52,621 nucleotides of DNA from assembly GCA_020859685.1 (NCBI GenBank), contig JAJBVT010000016.1, forward strand, positions 1 to 52,621, read 5' to 3'. The position numbers and the translations under genes were made by a program. Each line of letters opens with the position of its first letter. The first letter of the stretch is position 1. Of the stretch, positions 1-8,936 are shown in pieces. The DNA comes from Rikenellaceae bacterium. Its GTDB lineage: Bacteria > Bacteroidota > Bacteroidia > Bacteroidales > Rikenellaceae. Below the pieces are notes generated by a model that did not search any database, was not told the DNA's origin, and was given only the letters and a program-made list of their open reading frames with translations.

Positions 1-311
1 TACAGTCGTGTGTTTTAAGGGGGGGTGACGCCGAAAAAGTGGGTTTTTGCTACGAACATCCTACTTAACGGGTTTTTTGATACGGGCGCCTTAAATGTGC
101 CTGTCAGCGTGCCGGGACGACCGGGTTTCGTGCAGACAGATTTTGTATCGTATCGGGGTTAACCGGATACAAACCGGGGCCTGCTACTTTACCGGAATCT
201 TTAACCGGGGCGGACAATCTTAAGGAGAGGTTTTTGCAGCGTTAATGGTAGTCCGTGTAAATATACCATAGGTCTTATTGATTGATTTATAAAATATTGA
301 TATATAATAAA
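1..311. other. Left-edge non-coding stretch before the first fimbrillin gene
   Basis: I see no convincing gene here. The stretch has T-runs (about 51-80) that could be the tail of a terminator of a gene outside the window. There is a purine-rich AAGGAGAGG at about 223-231, followed by only an 8-codon open frame. An AT-rich segment at 270-311 probably contains the promoter and 5' UTR of the following lipoprotein gene. No perfect TAnnTTTG element was found. Confidence 0.4.
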
Positions 312-3300
312 ATGAAGTACACGATAAGTATAGCGGTTCTCTGTATGGCCACACTCCTTGCAGGCTGTCGGTCGGAGCCGGATGTGGTAGCCGCAGCGAC
401 AGGGGACGGAACCCGGACACTCGATATTACGGTCCGCGCCGCGGGTCTGGGCGAATATACGCCCGAACTGCTCGCGGGTGAAGCGGAGATTACCACGCTC
501 AACATACTCGCCTTCAATACGAATACGGCCGCGGGCGGGGAGACTTTCCTTTACCGGGTGACACCGCTTTCGCGGACAGATATCGACGAGACAACGGTCC
601 GTATCACGGCCGAAGTGCCGTACGTCACCACCACCTACGATTTCGTGTTTATCGCCAACGCGACGGACGAGTTCGAGTCGCTGGGCGCAATCCCCGCCGG
701 TACGGCTAAGGAGGATATACTGGAGGGATTGGTACACTCCGGAGGGGATTTCACGGGCGGTACCGCTATTCCCATGTGGGGCGAGAGCGGCCGGGTGTAC
801 ATTCCCAAGGGGACGTTCTCTGCGTCGTTCACGGTCAATATGATACGTATGGTCTCGCGCGTGGACGTACTTATAAGCGACGAGATAGATCCGTCGCTGT
901 TCGAGCTTGCGGCGGTGGAGCTGCACAACGCATACGATTCGGGCCATATCGCCCCGGCGTCCGATAACTGGGACGGAGAAATCAGTATCGCCACCGCTCC
1001 GACCGTACCGCAGGGGGCTGCCACCGCCGCTTCACCGGAAGCCTATACTCCTGACCAAGAGGGGGCCGTAAAGGGTATATACCTCTACGAACGCCCCGGC
1101 GGAGAGGTCTACGACCAGGTGGGGTTCCTGCTGCTGGGCGGATATTACGACGCGTCGGAAGTGCTGACCTGGTACCGCATCGACTTCCTCGACGACCCGG
1201 AGGACCCCTTCTCGTACCGCCCGCTTCTGCGTAACCACTTGAACCTTATAAGTATCACGGACGTTGTCGGTCCCGGGTTCGAAGATAAGGAGGAAGCGAT
1301 AAAGAGCGTTCCCGTGCATCTGACCGCATCGGTCACAGAGTGGAATATGAACGACGAGGACCTCGTGATTTACGGGTCGCACCTGCTGTCGGTGAGCAGG
1401 AACAATATCGTGACGGGTAACGGAGCCACGGCGGCGATACCGGTTACGGTCCTAACGGACTATCCCGGCGGCTGGACCGCCCGGGTGGACCATGCCGACA
1501 GCGGCTGGCTCTCCGTCACCGAGCCTTCGCCGCCAGCAGGGGCGGCCGGACAGAGCGTAACGCTCGTTTTGGCCACCGAAAAAAACGAGACGGGGGCGGA
1601 CCGCACCGGCACCGTACTTATCGAGGCGGGCAGGATAACCTATAAGTTGTATATAACCCAGTCGGAAGATGCCGATATCGAGTTGTATGTGACCGATACC
1701 GACGATAATACGGTGACCGAACTGCTTTTTATCTCCGACAGCAACGACCTGGAGGTGGAGGCCCGGACGGTGAAGGTGAGGTGGGAACCCTCCTCGGAAT
1801 ACTGCGCATTGTCGCAGGTCGGCGGCCCGGCGCCGTTCGTTTACGCCGCTTCGTCCGACGCACCCGGGGTGAGCGTTACCTCGCTCGGCGGCGGCAGCGC
1901 CACCCTGAGTATCCGGCCGCAGGCGTTCACCCCGGCCGAAATTGCCGCAGATGCGGACCTCCAACGCACCGCCACGGTGGATTTTATCGTAGCAAACGAC
2001 TCCGGCTACAAGAAACACTCTCTTACCCTGCGTCATGCCAACTACGACCTGCGCGTGGAGCCGGTGCGCCTGAACTACAAGACGGGCCGCGACTACGTGG
2101 CGAACGTCGTCACAAACGGAACATGGTCGCTCGCCTCGGTGGAGGACCTCGACGGCATCCTCGATACTTACGCGGCCGACCCCGACGCCGATACATTTAC
2201 TTTCCGCATCAAGGAGGGCATGGAATATTTCGATAAGCTGGCCGTGGCCAATTTTGTCTCCGTGGAGCGGCCTTCGCTTACCGCGCAGTTACCTATACGG
2301 GCCACCGACGTCTTCCCGAACAGCTACATGGTTAAGCAGGGCGGGCAGGTCACCATACCTACCCACAATATCGCCCCGATATGGCGCGACCTGCTGGGCG
2401 AGACCCTCTCGGGTAACTACGAGATAGCCGTACTGGCCCGCGACCGGCAGGAGATTACCATGTCCAATATAACCCTTACGGACGGCTATATAACCGCCAC
2501 GGCCAACGCTAACACCAGTCAGGACGGCAACATTATTCTTGCCGCTTACGAATCGGGCCGCGTGGTATGGAGCTGGCATATCTGGGTGACGTCATACGAC
2601 CCGTACGAGGGCGGCGGGGTCTATACCCACAGCCCGGGCGGCGGAGTGACCAACGTTTTTATGGACCGGAACCTCGGAGCATGGAACACCTCGATGAACG
2701 TGGTAAACTCCATCGGCTACTACTTCCAGTGGGGCCGTAAGGACGCCCTGCCGCCTCCCAGGGAGAAAGTCAACCCGTGGGACTACTCGGTAATTATCGA
2801 TTACTGGGTAAATAACAGCTGGGTTTCCGCCATACCGGCGATTGCGGTAACGTCGGATTATGCGGTCAACCTCAAAAATTCGATTACCAATCCGTTCGGC
2901 TTTTTGACGGCCGACCCTGACGGCGTAGGCGACTGGTACACGGCTGTTCCCGCGGACCGGAACGATTACCTCTGGTCGGACGAGGACGGGGACAAGGGGC
3001 TGTTCGACCCCTGTCCCGAAGGGTGGCGGGTGCCGCGCACCGTTTCGGGCTACTCCCCGTGGCAGGGTATAGTGGCGCCGACGGTCTATGCCGGTTCATA
3101 TTTCGAGTGGAGCACGCTCGGCCTCTATCCCACCACGGGCTACAAATCGGCCGGCGACGGTAACCACACCGGATTCGACGGGACCTACCTCTGGACAGCG
3201 GACCCTTCGGGAACCGCCGCCGCCGGGCTCAATATCGGCGGCAGCGGTGCGGTGACGCACTCCTACGGCGGCAATGTACGTGGGGCGGCACAGCCCGTAA

Positions 3301-3317
3301 GGTGCGTTAGGGAGTAA
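312..3317 (+). CDS. Fimbrillin-like surface lipoprotein with BACON and FISUMP-like domains
   Basis: About 1001 residues. I use ATG at 312 because the in-frame TTG at 282 would put ten extra residues before an otherwise perfect lipoprotein signal, hydrophobic and ending LLAGC (Cys19). The N-terminal ~340 residues resemble the Mfa/FimB-like (DUF4906-type) fimbrillin fold, including the PMWGE motif shared with the next gene. A BACON-like Ig domain follows (roughly residues 360-455: VTVLTDYPGGW, SGWLSV, RTGTV) and then further beta-rich modules. The last ~220 residues resemble the FISUMP domain (MDRNLGAW, FQWGRKDALP, DPCPEGWRVP). Such proteins are usually outer-membrane anchored and exposed, as pilus components or adhesins. 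The specific ligand or role is unknown. It probably belongs with the similar gene 225 bp downstream. Confidence 0.75.
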   Translation: MKYTISIAVLCMATLLAGCRSEPDVVAAATGDGTRTLDITVRAAGLGEYTPELLAGEAEITTLNILAFNTNTAAGGETFLYRVTPLSRTDIDETTVRITAEVPYVTTTYDFVFIANATDEFESLGAIPAGTAKEDILEGLVHSGGDFTGGTAIPMWGESGRVYIPKGTFSASFTVNMIRMVSRVDVLISDEIDPSLFELAAVELHNAYDSGHIAPASDNWDGEISIATAPTVPQGAATAASPEAYTPDQEGAVKGIYLYERPGGEVYDQVGFLLLGGYYDASEVLTWYRIDFLDDPEDPFSYRPLLRNHLNLISITDVVGPGFEDKEEAIKSVPVHLTASVTEWNMNDEDLVIYGSHLLSVSRNNIVTGNGATAAIPVTVLTDYPGGWTARVDHADSGWLSVTEPSPPAGAAGQSVTLVLATEKNETGADRTGTVLIEAGRITYKLYITQSEDADIELYVTDTDDNTVTELLFISDSNDLEVEARTVKVRWEPSSEYCALSQVGGPAPFVYAASSDAPGVSVTSLGGGSATLSIRPQAFTPAEIAADADLQRTATVDFIVANDSGYKKHSLTLRHANYDLRVEPVRLNYKTGRDYVANVVTNGTWSLASVEDLDGILDTYAADPDADTFTFRIKEGMEYFDKLAVANFVSVERPSLTAQLPIRATDVFPNSYMVKQGGQVTIPTHNIAPIWRDLLGETLSGNYEIAVLARDRQEITMSNITLTDGYITATANANTSQDGNIILAAYESGRVVWSWHIWVTSYDPYEGGGVYTHSPGGGVTNVFMDRNLGAWNTSMNVVNSIGYYFQWGRKDALPPPREKVNPWDYSVIIDYWVNNSWVSAIPAIAVTSDYAVNLKNSITNPFGFLTADPDGVGDWYTAVPADRNDYLWSDEDGDKGLFDPCPEGWRVPRTVSGYSPWQGIVAPTVYAGSYFEWSTLGLYPTTGYKSAGDGNHTGFDGTYLWTADPSGTAAAGLNIGGSGAVTHSYGGNVRGAAQPVRCVRE

Positions 3318-3542
3318 GTTATGAATATGGTGACGTATGATTGTGGTGGCTCTTCTGGTATTTCTCGTGGCCCGTCAACCCGACTCCGGCGGCCACTCGT
3401 CTGCAAGCGGAAGTTTAACAAATTGAACGGAGCGTAGGGATGGTCGATGTGGCGCCGAAGAGCACCAGTAAAAGAACATAAAAGGTAGCGGCCAGCCTTT
3501 CCGTAAAGGGCGTGAAGAATATTTAAATATAAGAAAAAGATT

Positions 3543-5246
3543 ATGAGGTATATAATAAGTTGCTGTATGGCAGTTCTCGCCGCATTAGGCTGTTCACGGG
3601 ACGGGGACCCGGCGCCGGGTCCGGCGTCCGGCGACAGCACTGCGGAGGTCGCCTTCACGGCCGGGTATCCGGCCCATGCGTTGGCGACAAGGGCGGGCGG
3701 CGACCAGATAGCGGAGCTGGACCTACTGGTGTTCCGGGAGGAGGGAGGCGTGGAGCTGTTCGAACGGAGGACCACGGTCACATCCTTCACCGTGGAGGAC
3801 GGAGAGGTATCGTTCCGCGTTAAACTCACAATCGGCGACCGGAGCCGCCGGTTCGTGCTGATTTGCAACGCTTCCGCCGCGCTCGATGCGCTCGGCAGTC
3901 CGGGCGACACGGATACGAAAGAGGATATCCTCTCGCGCCTTACCGACGCGAGGGACGGCCCGTGGGACCCTGCCGCGCCTATACCGATGTGGGGCGAGAC
4001 TGTCAATACCTATGTCATATCCGCTACCCAGGCCAAAGTATCGGAGCAGATAAACCTGCTGAGGATGGCCGCCCGGATCGACCTGGAGATTCCCGGTGCC
4101 GTGGGCGGGGAGACATTCGACCTTGCGGCCGTATACCTTTATAACGCCAATACGCAGGGGTCCATCGTTCCGCTCCCGGAGAACCGGGACGGTTACCTGC
4201 CGTTGGTTACCGCCCCGACAGTCCCTGCCGGTACGGTGACGGCCGCCTCTCCTTACCGGTATACCGTACCGGCCGGGGATAATTCGTATTCCGGGATTTA
4301 CACCTACGAGAAGGAGTACGACCCCGACCCGGACGGGGCGCTGTGCCTGGTGCTCGAGGGTTATTATAAAGGTGGCGACCGGCCGTCGTACTACCGGGTA
4401 GACGTCCTTCGGGAAGAGGACGGAAAAGCGCCCGCCGGGTTGCTGCATAACCACCTTTACAGGCTGACGGTGACCGAAATCAACACCGCCGGGTCCGCCA
4501 CGGCGGCCGAGGCCCTTGTCGCGGACGACGCCAGCCTGACGGTCCGGTATCAGGTGTGGGACGAAAGCGACCTGGCTCTCTATTTCGACGGGGGCAACCT
4601 GCTCGTTTTAAGCCGGCCTGAGTGGACACTGCCACGTACGGCGGGCGGCGGTACGGTCTCGGTCTTTACCGACTGCGCGGGGGGCTGGACCGCCGCGGTA
4701 ACCGACGGTACGGGTTGGCTCTCAATCGGCGGCGCGGCTACCGGGACGGCCGGTGTCCGCTCCGACCTGTCGTTCTCCGTTACGGCCAACGACAGCGGTG
4801 CTTCACGCACCGGAACGGTCACCGTTACAGCCGGGCAGTTCACGGGCTTTATAACGGTTGTCCAGACCGCCGGGGAGGCGCTTTCGCTCACCGTCCTCGA
4901 CGCGAACGGTAACCCTGTGGACGAACTCCTGTTCACGGCCTGGCCGAGCAGCCTTGCGTCCGATACACAGCAGTTTACGGTGGTGTGGACTCCCGCTTCG
5001 GCGCTCTGTATTATAGAAGCCGGTACCGGTGATTTTACCTACGGCGAAGGCTCCGACACACCCGGCGACGGGGTGCCTGTCTATGGCGGCAGCCGGACCT
5101 TTGCGGTCCAGCCGTCCCCCTTTACGGCGGCCGACGTTGCGGGGCGACCGTACGTCGAACGGACGCTGTCCCTGCGTTTCTTCGTGGTCCATGAAGGGGA
5201 AACCGTAACATCCGCGCTGGACCTGCGGCAGGTGTATTCTCATTAG
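3543..5246 (+). CDS. Fimbrillin-like lipoprotein with one BACON domain
   Basis: 567 residues. The signal peptide ends ALGC (Cys17). The N-terminal region is clearly paralogous to the preceding gene in layout: a variable head, a LLVFR strand, KEDIL, IPMWGE, INLLRMAARIDLEI, then a trailing beta-domain. A BACON-like domain lies at about residues 360-450 (VFTDCAGGW, GTGWLSI, SRTGTVTV), followed by one more beta module. It lacks the C-terminal FISUMP-like domain of its neighbour and ends there, so it may be a shorter stalk or anchor component. The family assignment (Mfa/FimB-like, DUF4906-type) is by recognition only, and function in adhesion is inferred. Confidence 0.7.
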   Translation: MRYIISCCMAVLAALGCSRDGDPAPGPASGDSTAEVAFTAGYPAHALATRAGGDQIAELDLLVFREEGGVELFERRTTVTSFTVEDGEVSFRVKLTIGDRSRRFVLICNASAALDALGSPGDTDTKEDILSRLTDARDGPWDPAAPIPMWGETVNTYVISATQAKVSEQINLLRMAARIDLEIPGAVGGETFDLAAVYLYNANTQGSIVPLPENRDGYLPLVTAPTVPAGTVTAASPYRYTVPAGDNSYSGIYTYEKEYDPDPDGALCLVLEGYYKGGDRPSYYRVDVLREEDGKAPAGLLHNHLYRLTVTEINTAGSATAAEALVADDASLTVRYQVWDESDLALYFDGGNLLVLSRPEWTLPRTAGGGTVSVFTDCAGGWTAAVTDGTGWLSIGGAATGTAGVRSDLSFSVTANDSGASRTGTVTVTAGQFTGFITVVQTAGEALSLTVLDANGNPVDELLFTAWPSSLASDTQQFTVVWTPASALCIIEAGTGDFTYGEGSDTPGDGVPVYGGSRTFAVQPSPFTAADVAGRPYVERTLSLRFFVVHEGETVTSALDLRQVYSH

Positions 5247-5369
5247 GGCAAGGGGGAGAGATATATCGTCGGGCATCGGCACACGTACCGGTTATCGAGA
5301 TAATAAAGCTATGTCGGGGACGGCAGGTCTTTTGAATAACTGTAACTATATGAATACCCGGATTTAGCG

Positions 5370-5434
5370 GCCCGCCACCCCCGCCCGGCGGGCCGAAAGT
5401 CGGTAAAGCGGACGCACTTTTCACCGGGGTGTAA
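5370..5434 (+). repeat. Dispersed two-hairpin intergenic element, copy A
   Basis: GCCCGCC (5370-5376) pairs with GGCGGGC (5387-5393). A second, degenerate hairpin follows around GTCGGTAAAGCGGAC, and then GCACTTTT and GTAAA. The same order of parts occurs at 15809-15876 and 25829-25888, all in the same orientation and all between genes. Confidence 0.6.
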
Positions 5435-5501
5435 ATAACCGGATGGTTCCCTATTTTTCGGCTAATCCGGAGCAGCCTTTCCATCTTTGCCGCGATTGTT
5501 G

Positions 5502-5509
5502 TAACTTTG
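5502..5509 (+). promoter_or_regulatory. TAnnTTTG -7 promoter element without a close gene
   Basis: TAACTTTG followed by CACC is a perfect Bacteroidetes -7 element, the same as the one ahead of lacI in this window. There is no good TTTG at the 19-21 nt spacing upstream, only TTT at about 5478-5480. Confidence 0.35.
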
Positions 5510-5878
5510 CACCGGAACGGTTTTCCGGGACTTTATCGTCCTTACCATTTGATAAAACGGTGGAGTAATCCCGGACCAGACCTCTGTACCGTCGAGACTC
5601 CGCGATTATCTCGCCGGAAAATCAAATCATCGCGTGCCGAAGGTAGTGAGCAGCGGGCCGTTCCGATTTGCTACCTGTCGTACCGGTGTACAGGTGCCTG
5701 AAACTATTCGACCTCAAAACCTTTTTGACCGATTTCCCGCCTCACGGATAAGGCCGGGTAGTTAGTGTCATGGTTCGACTTGGATAATACACCGTCATTT
5801 GGGGTGACAGGAGCGAGTTTCATGGAGCAACTCTCTCGGCTACCCGATGTAGGGTTTATCACGCTATAATAAAGTTGT

Positions 5879-6679
5879 ATGGGTAATACTAAACACTCGG
5901 TGGAACAGGATGAAATAGACGTCCGCGAGTTCGCGGCTCTGGTGCTCGACGTGGGTACCGTACTGATGGAGTCCGGCGCCCACTGCGACCGTATCGACCG
6001 GAACGTGCGCCGTCTGGCGGAGAGGGCCGGGTTCGCGATGGAGATATTCTTCTCGTTCACCGCCATTTCGCTGACCGTAACCGATAAACGGCACCCCGAC
6101 CGTTCGGTAACCGCCGTTCGCAGCGTCAGCCATCACGGCGCCCATTTCGGTATCGTTACCCGGGTGAGCCTCCTTACGTGGAGTTACTACGAGGGTGAGA
6201 TTTCGTTCGCGGAACTGGCATGCGAGATGCGGGGAATCCGGCAGACGCCACGGCATAACCCGTGGCTCGTCCGCCTGGCCGTGGGGCTGGCCTGCGGATG
6301 CCTCTGCCTGCTTGCGGGCGGCGACCTTACGGACGGGGGATTCGCGCTGGCCGCGTCCACGGCAGGACTGTGGCTTAGGCAGACGCTCGTCAGGATACGC
6401 TACAACCTGATGGTGGCTATTCTCTGCTCCTCTTTCCTCACGACGGTTATCTCGGGGCTGGACGCCCTGCTCGGTCTCGGGGCCAATCCCGGAACGGCGG
6501 TGGCTACGGCGGTGCTCTTCCTTATCCCCGGGGTGCCGCTTATTAACTGTATAATCGACCTTGTGAAGGGTTATTACCCGACGGCCGTGGCGCGCGGGGT
6601 GTTCGGCAGTTTTGTACTGCTGTGCATCGCGGTGGGGATGTTCGTCAGTATGTCGCTGATAGGTATAAACTATTTCTGA
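5879..6679 (+). CDS. yjjP: YjjP-like subunit of a split ThrE-family exporter
   Basis: 266 residues, close in length to E. coli YjjP (256). The N-terminal cytoplasmic region carries the conserved ThrE/DUF1212 signature (MESGAHCDRIDRNVRRLAERAG, residues ~30-51), followed by FSFTAISLTV and about five hydrophobic membrane segments from residue ~140 onward. The next gene, one base after the stop, encodes the matching small half (YjjB-like). Single-chain ThrE exporters fuse these two halves. E. coli YjjPB has been implicated in succinate export and ThrE exports threonine/serine; which substrate applies here cannot be read from sequence. Inner-membrane protein. Confidence 0.85.
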   Translation: MGNTKHSVEQDEIDVREFAALVLDVGTVLMESGAHCDRIDRNVRRLAERAGFAMEIFFSFTAISLTVTDKRHPDRSVTAVRSVSHHGAHFGIVTRVSLLTWSYYEGEISFAELACEMRGIRQTPRHNPWLVRLAVGLACGCLCLLAGGDLTDGGFALAASTAGLWLRQTLVRIRYNLMVAILCSSFLTTVISGLDALLGLGANPGTAVATAVLFLIPGVPLINCIIDLVKGYYPTAVARGVFGSFVLLCIAVGMFVSMSLIGINYF

Positions 6680-6680
6680 G

Positions 6681-7175
6681 ATGTTGGCAGAAGTTGTAAG
6701 GGACGCGTCCCTCAGTTTTTTCGTGGCGAGCGGTTTCGCCCTGCTGTTCGAGACCCCGCGCCGGGCTATTCCCGTGGCCGGATTGTTGGGCGGTATGGGC
6801 CACGCGGTGAGGTTCCTGCTCCTGCAGGCGGGCTTCGGTCTGGTCGGGGCAACCCTGTGCGGAGCGGTGCTTATCGGCCTTGCCGGAATTTTCTTCGCCC
6901 ACAGGATACATACCCCGCCGGTGGTGTTCACCCTTCCGGCCTGTATTACGATGATTCCGGGACTGTATGCCTACCGTACCATGATAGCCGGTATCCGGAT
7001 ATACAGCGCCGGTCCGGGGCAGGACACATCGGGCCTGATACAGGATATGGCCTACAATTTTATCCTCACCTCGTCCCTGCTGTTCTGTCTGGCAATCGGA
7101 ATATGTATAGCGGCCCTTCTGTTCCGGGCCCGCAGCGTCAAGGACCTGAAAAAGTATACCCGTAAGACGTACTGA
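6681..7175 (+). CDS. yjjB: YjjB-like subunit of a split ThrE-family exporter
   Basis: 164 residues (E. coli YjjB is about 157). It matches the ThrE_2 half, with four to five membrane segments including FFVASGFALLFETPRRAIP, PPVVFTLPACITMIPGLYAYRTM and an amphipathic C-terminus rich in Arg/Lys. It starts one base after the upstream TGA, so translation is probably coupled and the two proteins should form one transporter. This is a natural two-gene arrangement, not a frameshifted ThrE, since both parts have the lengths and ends expected of YjjP and YjjB. Confidence 0.85.
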   Translation: MLAEVVRDASLSFFVASGFALLFETPRRAIPVAGLLGGMGHAVRFLLLQAGFGLVGATLCGAVLIGLAGIFFAHRIHTPPVVFTLPACITMIPGLYAYRTMIAGIRIYSAGPGQDTSGLIQDMAYNFILTSSLLFCLAIGICIAALLFRARSVKDLKKYTRKTY

Positions 7176-7399
7176 TATAGTGTCATTCCGGGCTGTGGGG
7201 AGCAGGGAGCGGGGTTGGCAATGTTGACTTCGGTCGTACGCCTTGTCGTCAGGCCTCGTAAATAAATTTTTGGGCTCTTAATCCTTTGTCGGTGGCGAGG
7301 TATGCCGGGAGCACTCCTTTCAAGGGTATGGAATTTCACATTAAAAATATAAAGAACTTGCCATTCCGAACGAACGGGAGGAATTATAAACAAGCCGTA

Positions 7400-7539
7400 G
7401 ATCCTTCACTTCGTTCAGGATGACATTGTAGTATTATATAGCCCGGTTCTCGGGATGATAAATAAGATTTTTCTCTTTTTTCCTCCTCAGTATAACTGTT
7501 TAAGTTATGTCATTCTGGAGTGCGGGCGAAGAATTATCC
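7400..7539. repeat. Inverted pair of GTCATTCTGA-type intergenic repeats
   Basis: GATCCTTCACTTCGTTCAG then GATGAC (7400-7424) reads as the reverse complement of the common GTCATYCTGA...GAAGGATC repeat. A forward unit beginning GTCATTCTGG lies at 7509-7539 and overlaps the end of the tiny leftward ORF. Related units lie at 14689-14763 and 30374-30511. The rest of 7176-7533 shows no gene. Confidence 0.6.
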
Positions 7540-7623
7540 TTCCCCTTTTCCCTCTTTTTTCTTCTTTCGGAATAACTTGTAAAACAGTGCGGCTATAAGG
7601 CCGAGCAGAAGGCTTATCAGCAT
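7534..7623 (-). CDS. 29-residue membrane peptide, last gene of the radical SAM/glycosyltransferase operon
   Basis: ATG at 7623 lies two bases after the glycosyltransferase stop codon, and the frame ends with TAA at 7534-7536. The peptide has one hydrophobic helix (MLISLLLGLIAALFYKLF), followed immediately by a lysine/arginine-rich tail (RKKKKEGKGEG). This is the layout of a small single-span inner-membrane protein with a cytoplasmic basic end. The position two bases after a stop suggests translational coupling. The function is unknown; it could anchor or tether the glycosyltransferase, or be chance. No Shine-Dalgarno-like sequence is needed or seen. The last bases overlap a dispersed repeat. 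Confidence 0.45.
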   Translation of the reverse strand: MLISLLLGLIAALFYKLFRKKKKEGKGEG

Positions 7624-7625
7624 AG

Positions 7626-8936
7626 TTAATTTGTCTTTTTTGTTCGGGCCTCACCCGTGCGGAAATCCGAATCCGATACCGAACCGGTCACGGCATCCGG
7701 CCAGTTCCGCCCGATATACCGGCATAGTGCCTCAGGCCCGTTTTCGGCGGCCATCTTCTCACCGAGCGCCGCGGCATTCTCCCTGTACTGCGGGTTTGTC
7801 ATGAGGTCCGTCACCCGCTTCTCCAACTCCTCCCGCGAAATCCTGCCCAGCCGTGCCTGCCGGGGACCGAGGCCCAGCACCTCCACACGGTAACCCCAGT
7901 AGTACTGGTCCACGAAGATGGGAGCCACCATCTGCGGAATCCCTGCGCGGGCCATGCTGTGCGTGGTGCCGCATCCGCCGTGGTGGATGGCCGCCGTGCA
8001 GTGGGGCAGGATGATATTGTGCGGTATGGGTTTGGTGAGCAGGTAGAACGAGTCGTCCTGCGTGAGGTGGGTGCCGGTTTTAGACCAGCCGGACCCGACC
8101 ACCAGTTTGTAATCCTGCGCGCGGCATATCCCGGCCAGCATCGCGCAGAACCGGTCGCGGTTGCGGTCGCTGCAACTGCCCAGTGTGAAAAAGAGGGTGG
8201 GGCGGTCGTCCCGGCGGATAAAGGCCATCAGTTCGTCGTAGGCGGCCGGGTCATACTCCATGGAGTCGTGGAAACTGTAACCGCCTATGGCCCATTTATA
8301 TTTGTCCGACCACTCCGGGTCGGTATTGCCGAGCGACGGGCTGTAAAGCAGGAAGTTATCGCAGTATCCGGCCGTGTGGTAACCGAAGTTGCGCACCGGC
8401 TCCATACCGAGGGCCACGCGGTTGCGGTTGATGGTCTTGCGGACCATAAAATTGGTACCGCGGTTCAGGAGTTTCCAGAACAGCATCGGGCGCAGGATTC
8501 TGCCCGGCTTCGGGAACGGCATTACCGCCGGAGGAATAGTCCGGCTGGGCAGGAACGGCCCGAACGCGGTCCGTATTACGGGCTTGCCGCAGTATTCGGC
8601 CACGCTGGCCGCGGCGAACTCGGTGTTGGCCGCAATCAGCAGGTCGTGTTCCGCCATCAGCGGCACCAGTTGGCGGAACTGCATATCGATTGCCGCCCGC
8701 ATCCATTTTAAAACCCGTTTGGTCTTCTGGGTGCTCCCGGCCGCCTCTACCATCATTCCTCCTATGTCCTCCTTCTCCTGGGGAACGTAGGTAAGGCCCG
8801 TGCGGCGTACGAGGTCCTCGAACATCTGCGGGGCGTTGAAGGTCACCGTATGACCGGCCGCCTCCAGCCCGCGGGCCAGCGCTATGAACGGGTAGATATC
8901 GCCCTGCGAACCGCGGGTTACCAGCAGGATTCTCAT
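7626..8936 (-). CDS. GT1-family (UDP-glucosyltransferase-like) glycosyltransferase
   Basis: 436 residues, GT-B fold. The N-terminus MRILLVTRGSQGDIYPFIAL is the GT1/sterol-glucosyltransferase acceptor-domain start, with the typical GSxGDxxP motif. The C-terminal domain carries the nucleotide-sugar site with FFTLGS (~residue 240) and HHGGCGTTHSMARAGIPQM (~residues 315-334), equivalent to the HGGxGT signature. It probably moves a sugar from a nucleotide donor to a lipid or small hydrophobic acceptor on the cytoplasmic side of the membrane; the acceptor is unknown. Its ATG overlaps the stop of the upstream radical SAM gene (ATGA), so the two are co-translated. The last ~16 residues are polar and variable. 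Confidence 0.8.
   Translation of the reverse strand: MRILLVTRGSQGDIYPFIALARGLEAAGHTVTFNAPQMFEDLVRRTGLTYVPQEKEDIGGMMVEAAGSTQKTKRVLKWMRAAIDMQFRQLVPLMAEHDLLIAANTEFAAASVAEYCGKPVIRTAFGPFLPSRTIPPAVMPFPKPGRILRPMLFWKLLNRGTNFMVRKTINRNRVALGMEPVRNFGYHTAGYCDNFLLYSPSLGNTDPEWSDKYKWAIGGYSFHDSMEYDPAAYDELMAFIRRDDRPTLFFTLGSCSDRNRDRFCAMLAGICRAQDYKLVVGSGWSKTGTHLTQDDSFYLLTKPIPHNIILPHCTAAIHHGGCGTTHSMARAGIPQMVAPIFVDQYYWGYRVEVLGLGPRQARLGRISREELEKRVTDLMTNPQYRENAAALGEKMAAENGPEALCRYIGRNWPDAVTGSVSDSDFRTGEARTKKTN

Larger units (their letters stand above)
5247..5878. other. 632-bp intergenic region with a repeat and an orphan promoter-like element
   Basis: No protein gene is supported here. The region holds one copy of the two-hairpin dispersed repeat (5370-5434) and a perfect TAnnTTTG element at 5502-5509. 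The gene that follows starts 370 bp further on, so the element either drives a long leader or a small RNA. TTTTCCGG (about 5520) and CCGGAAAA (about 5612) could close a transcript of roughly 100 nt. Confidence 0.4.

Noticed and set aside
5507-5701. 64-codon open frame in the first intergenic region
   Set aside because: TTG start, Arg/Ser/Cys-rich composition, no domain or signal. More likely non-coding.
5765-5800. GGTTCGA sequence suggesting a tRNA T-arm
   Set aside because: No acceptor stem, anticodon arm or matching T-stem can be drawn around it.
5879-7175. A frameshifted, broken threE gene
   Set aside because: Both halves have complete ends and the lengths of the separate YjjP and YjjB proteins, and a start codon directly follows the first stop.
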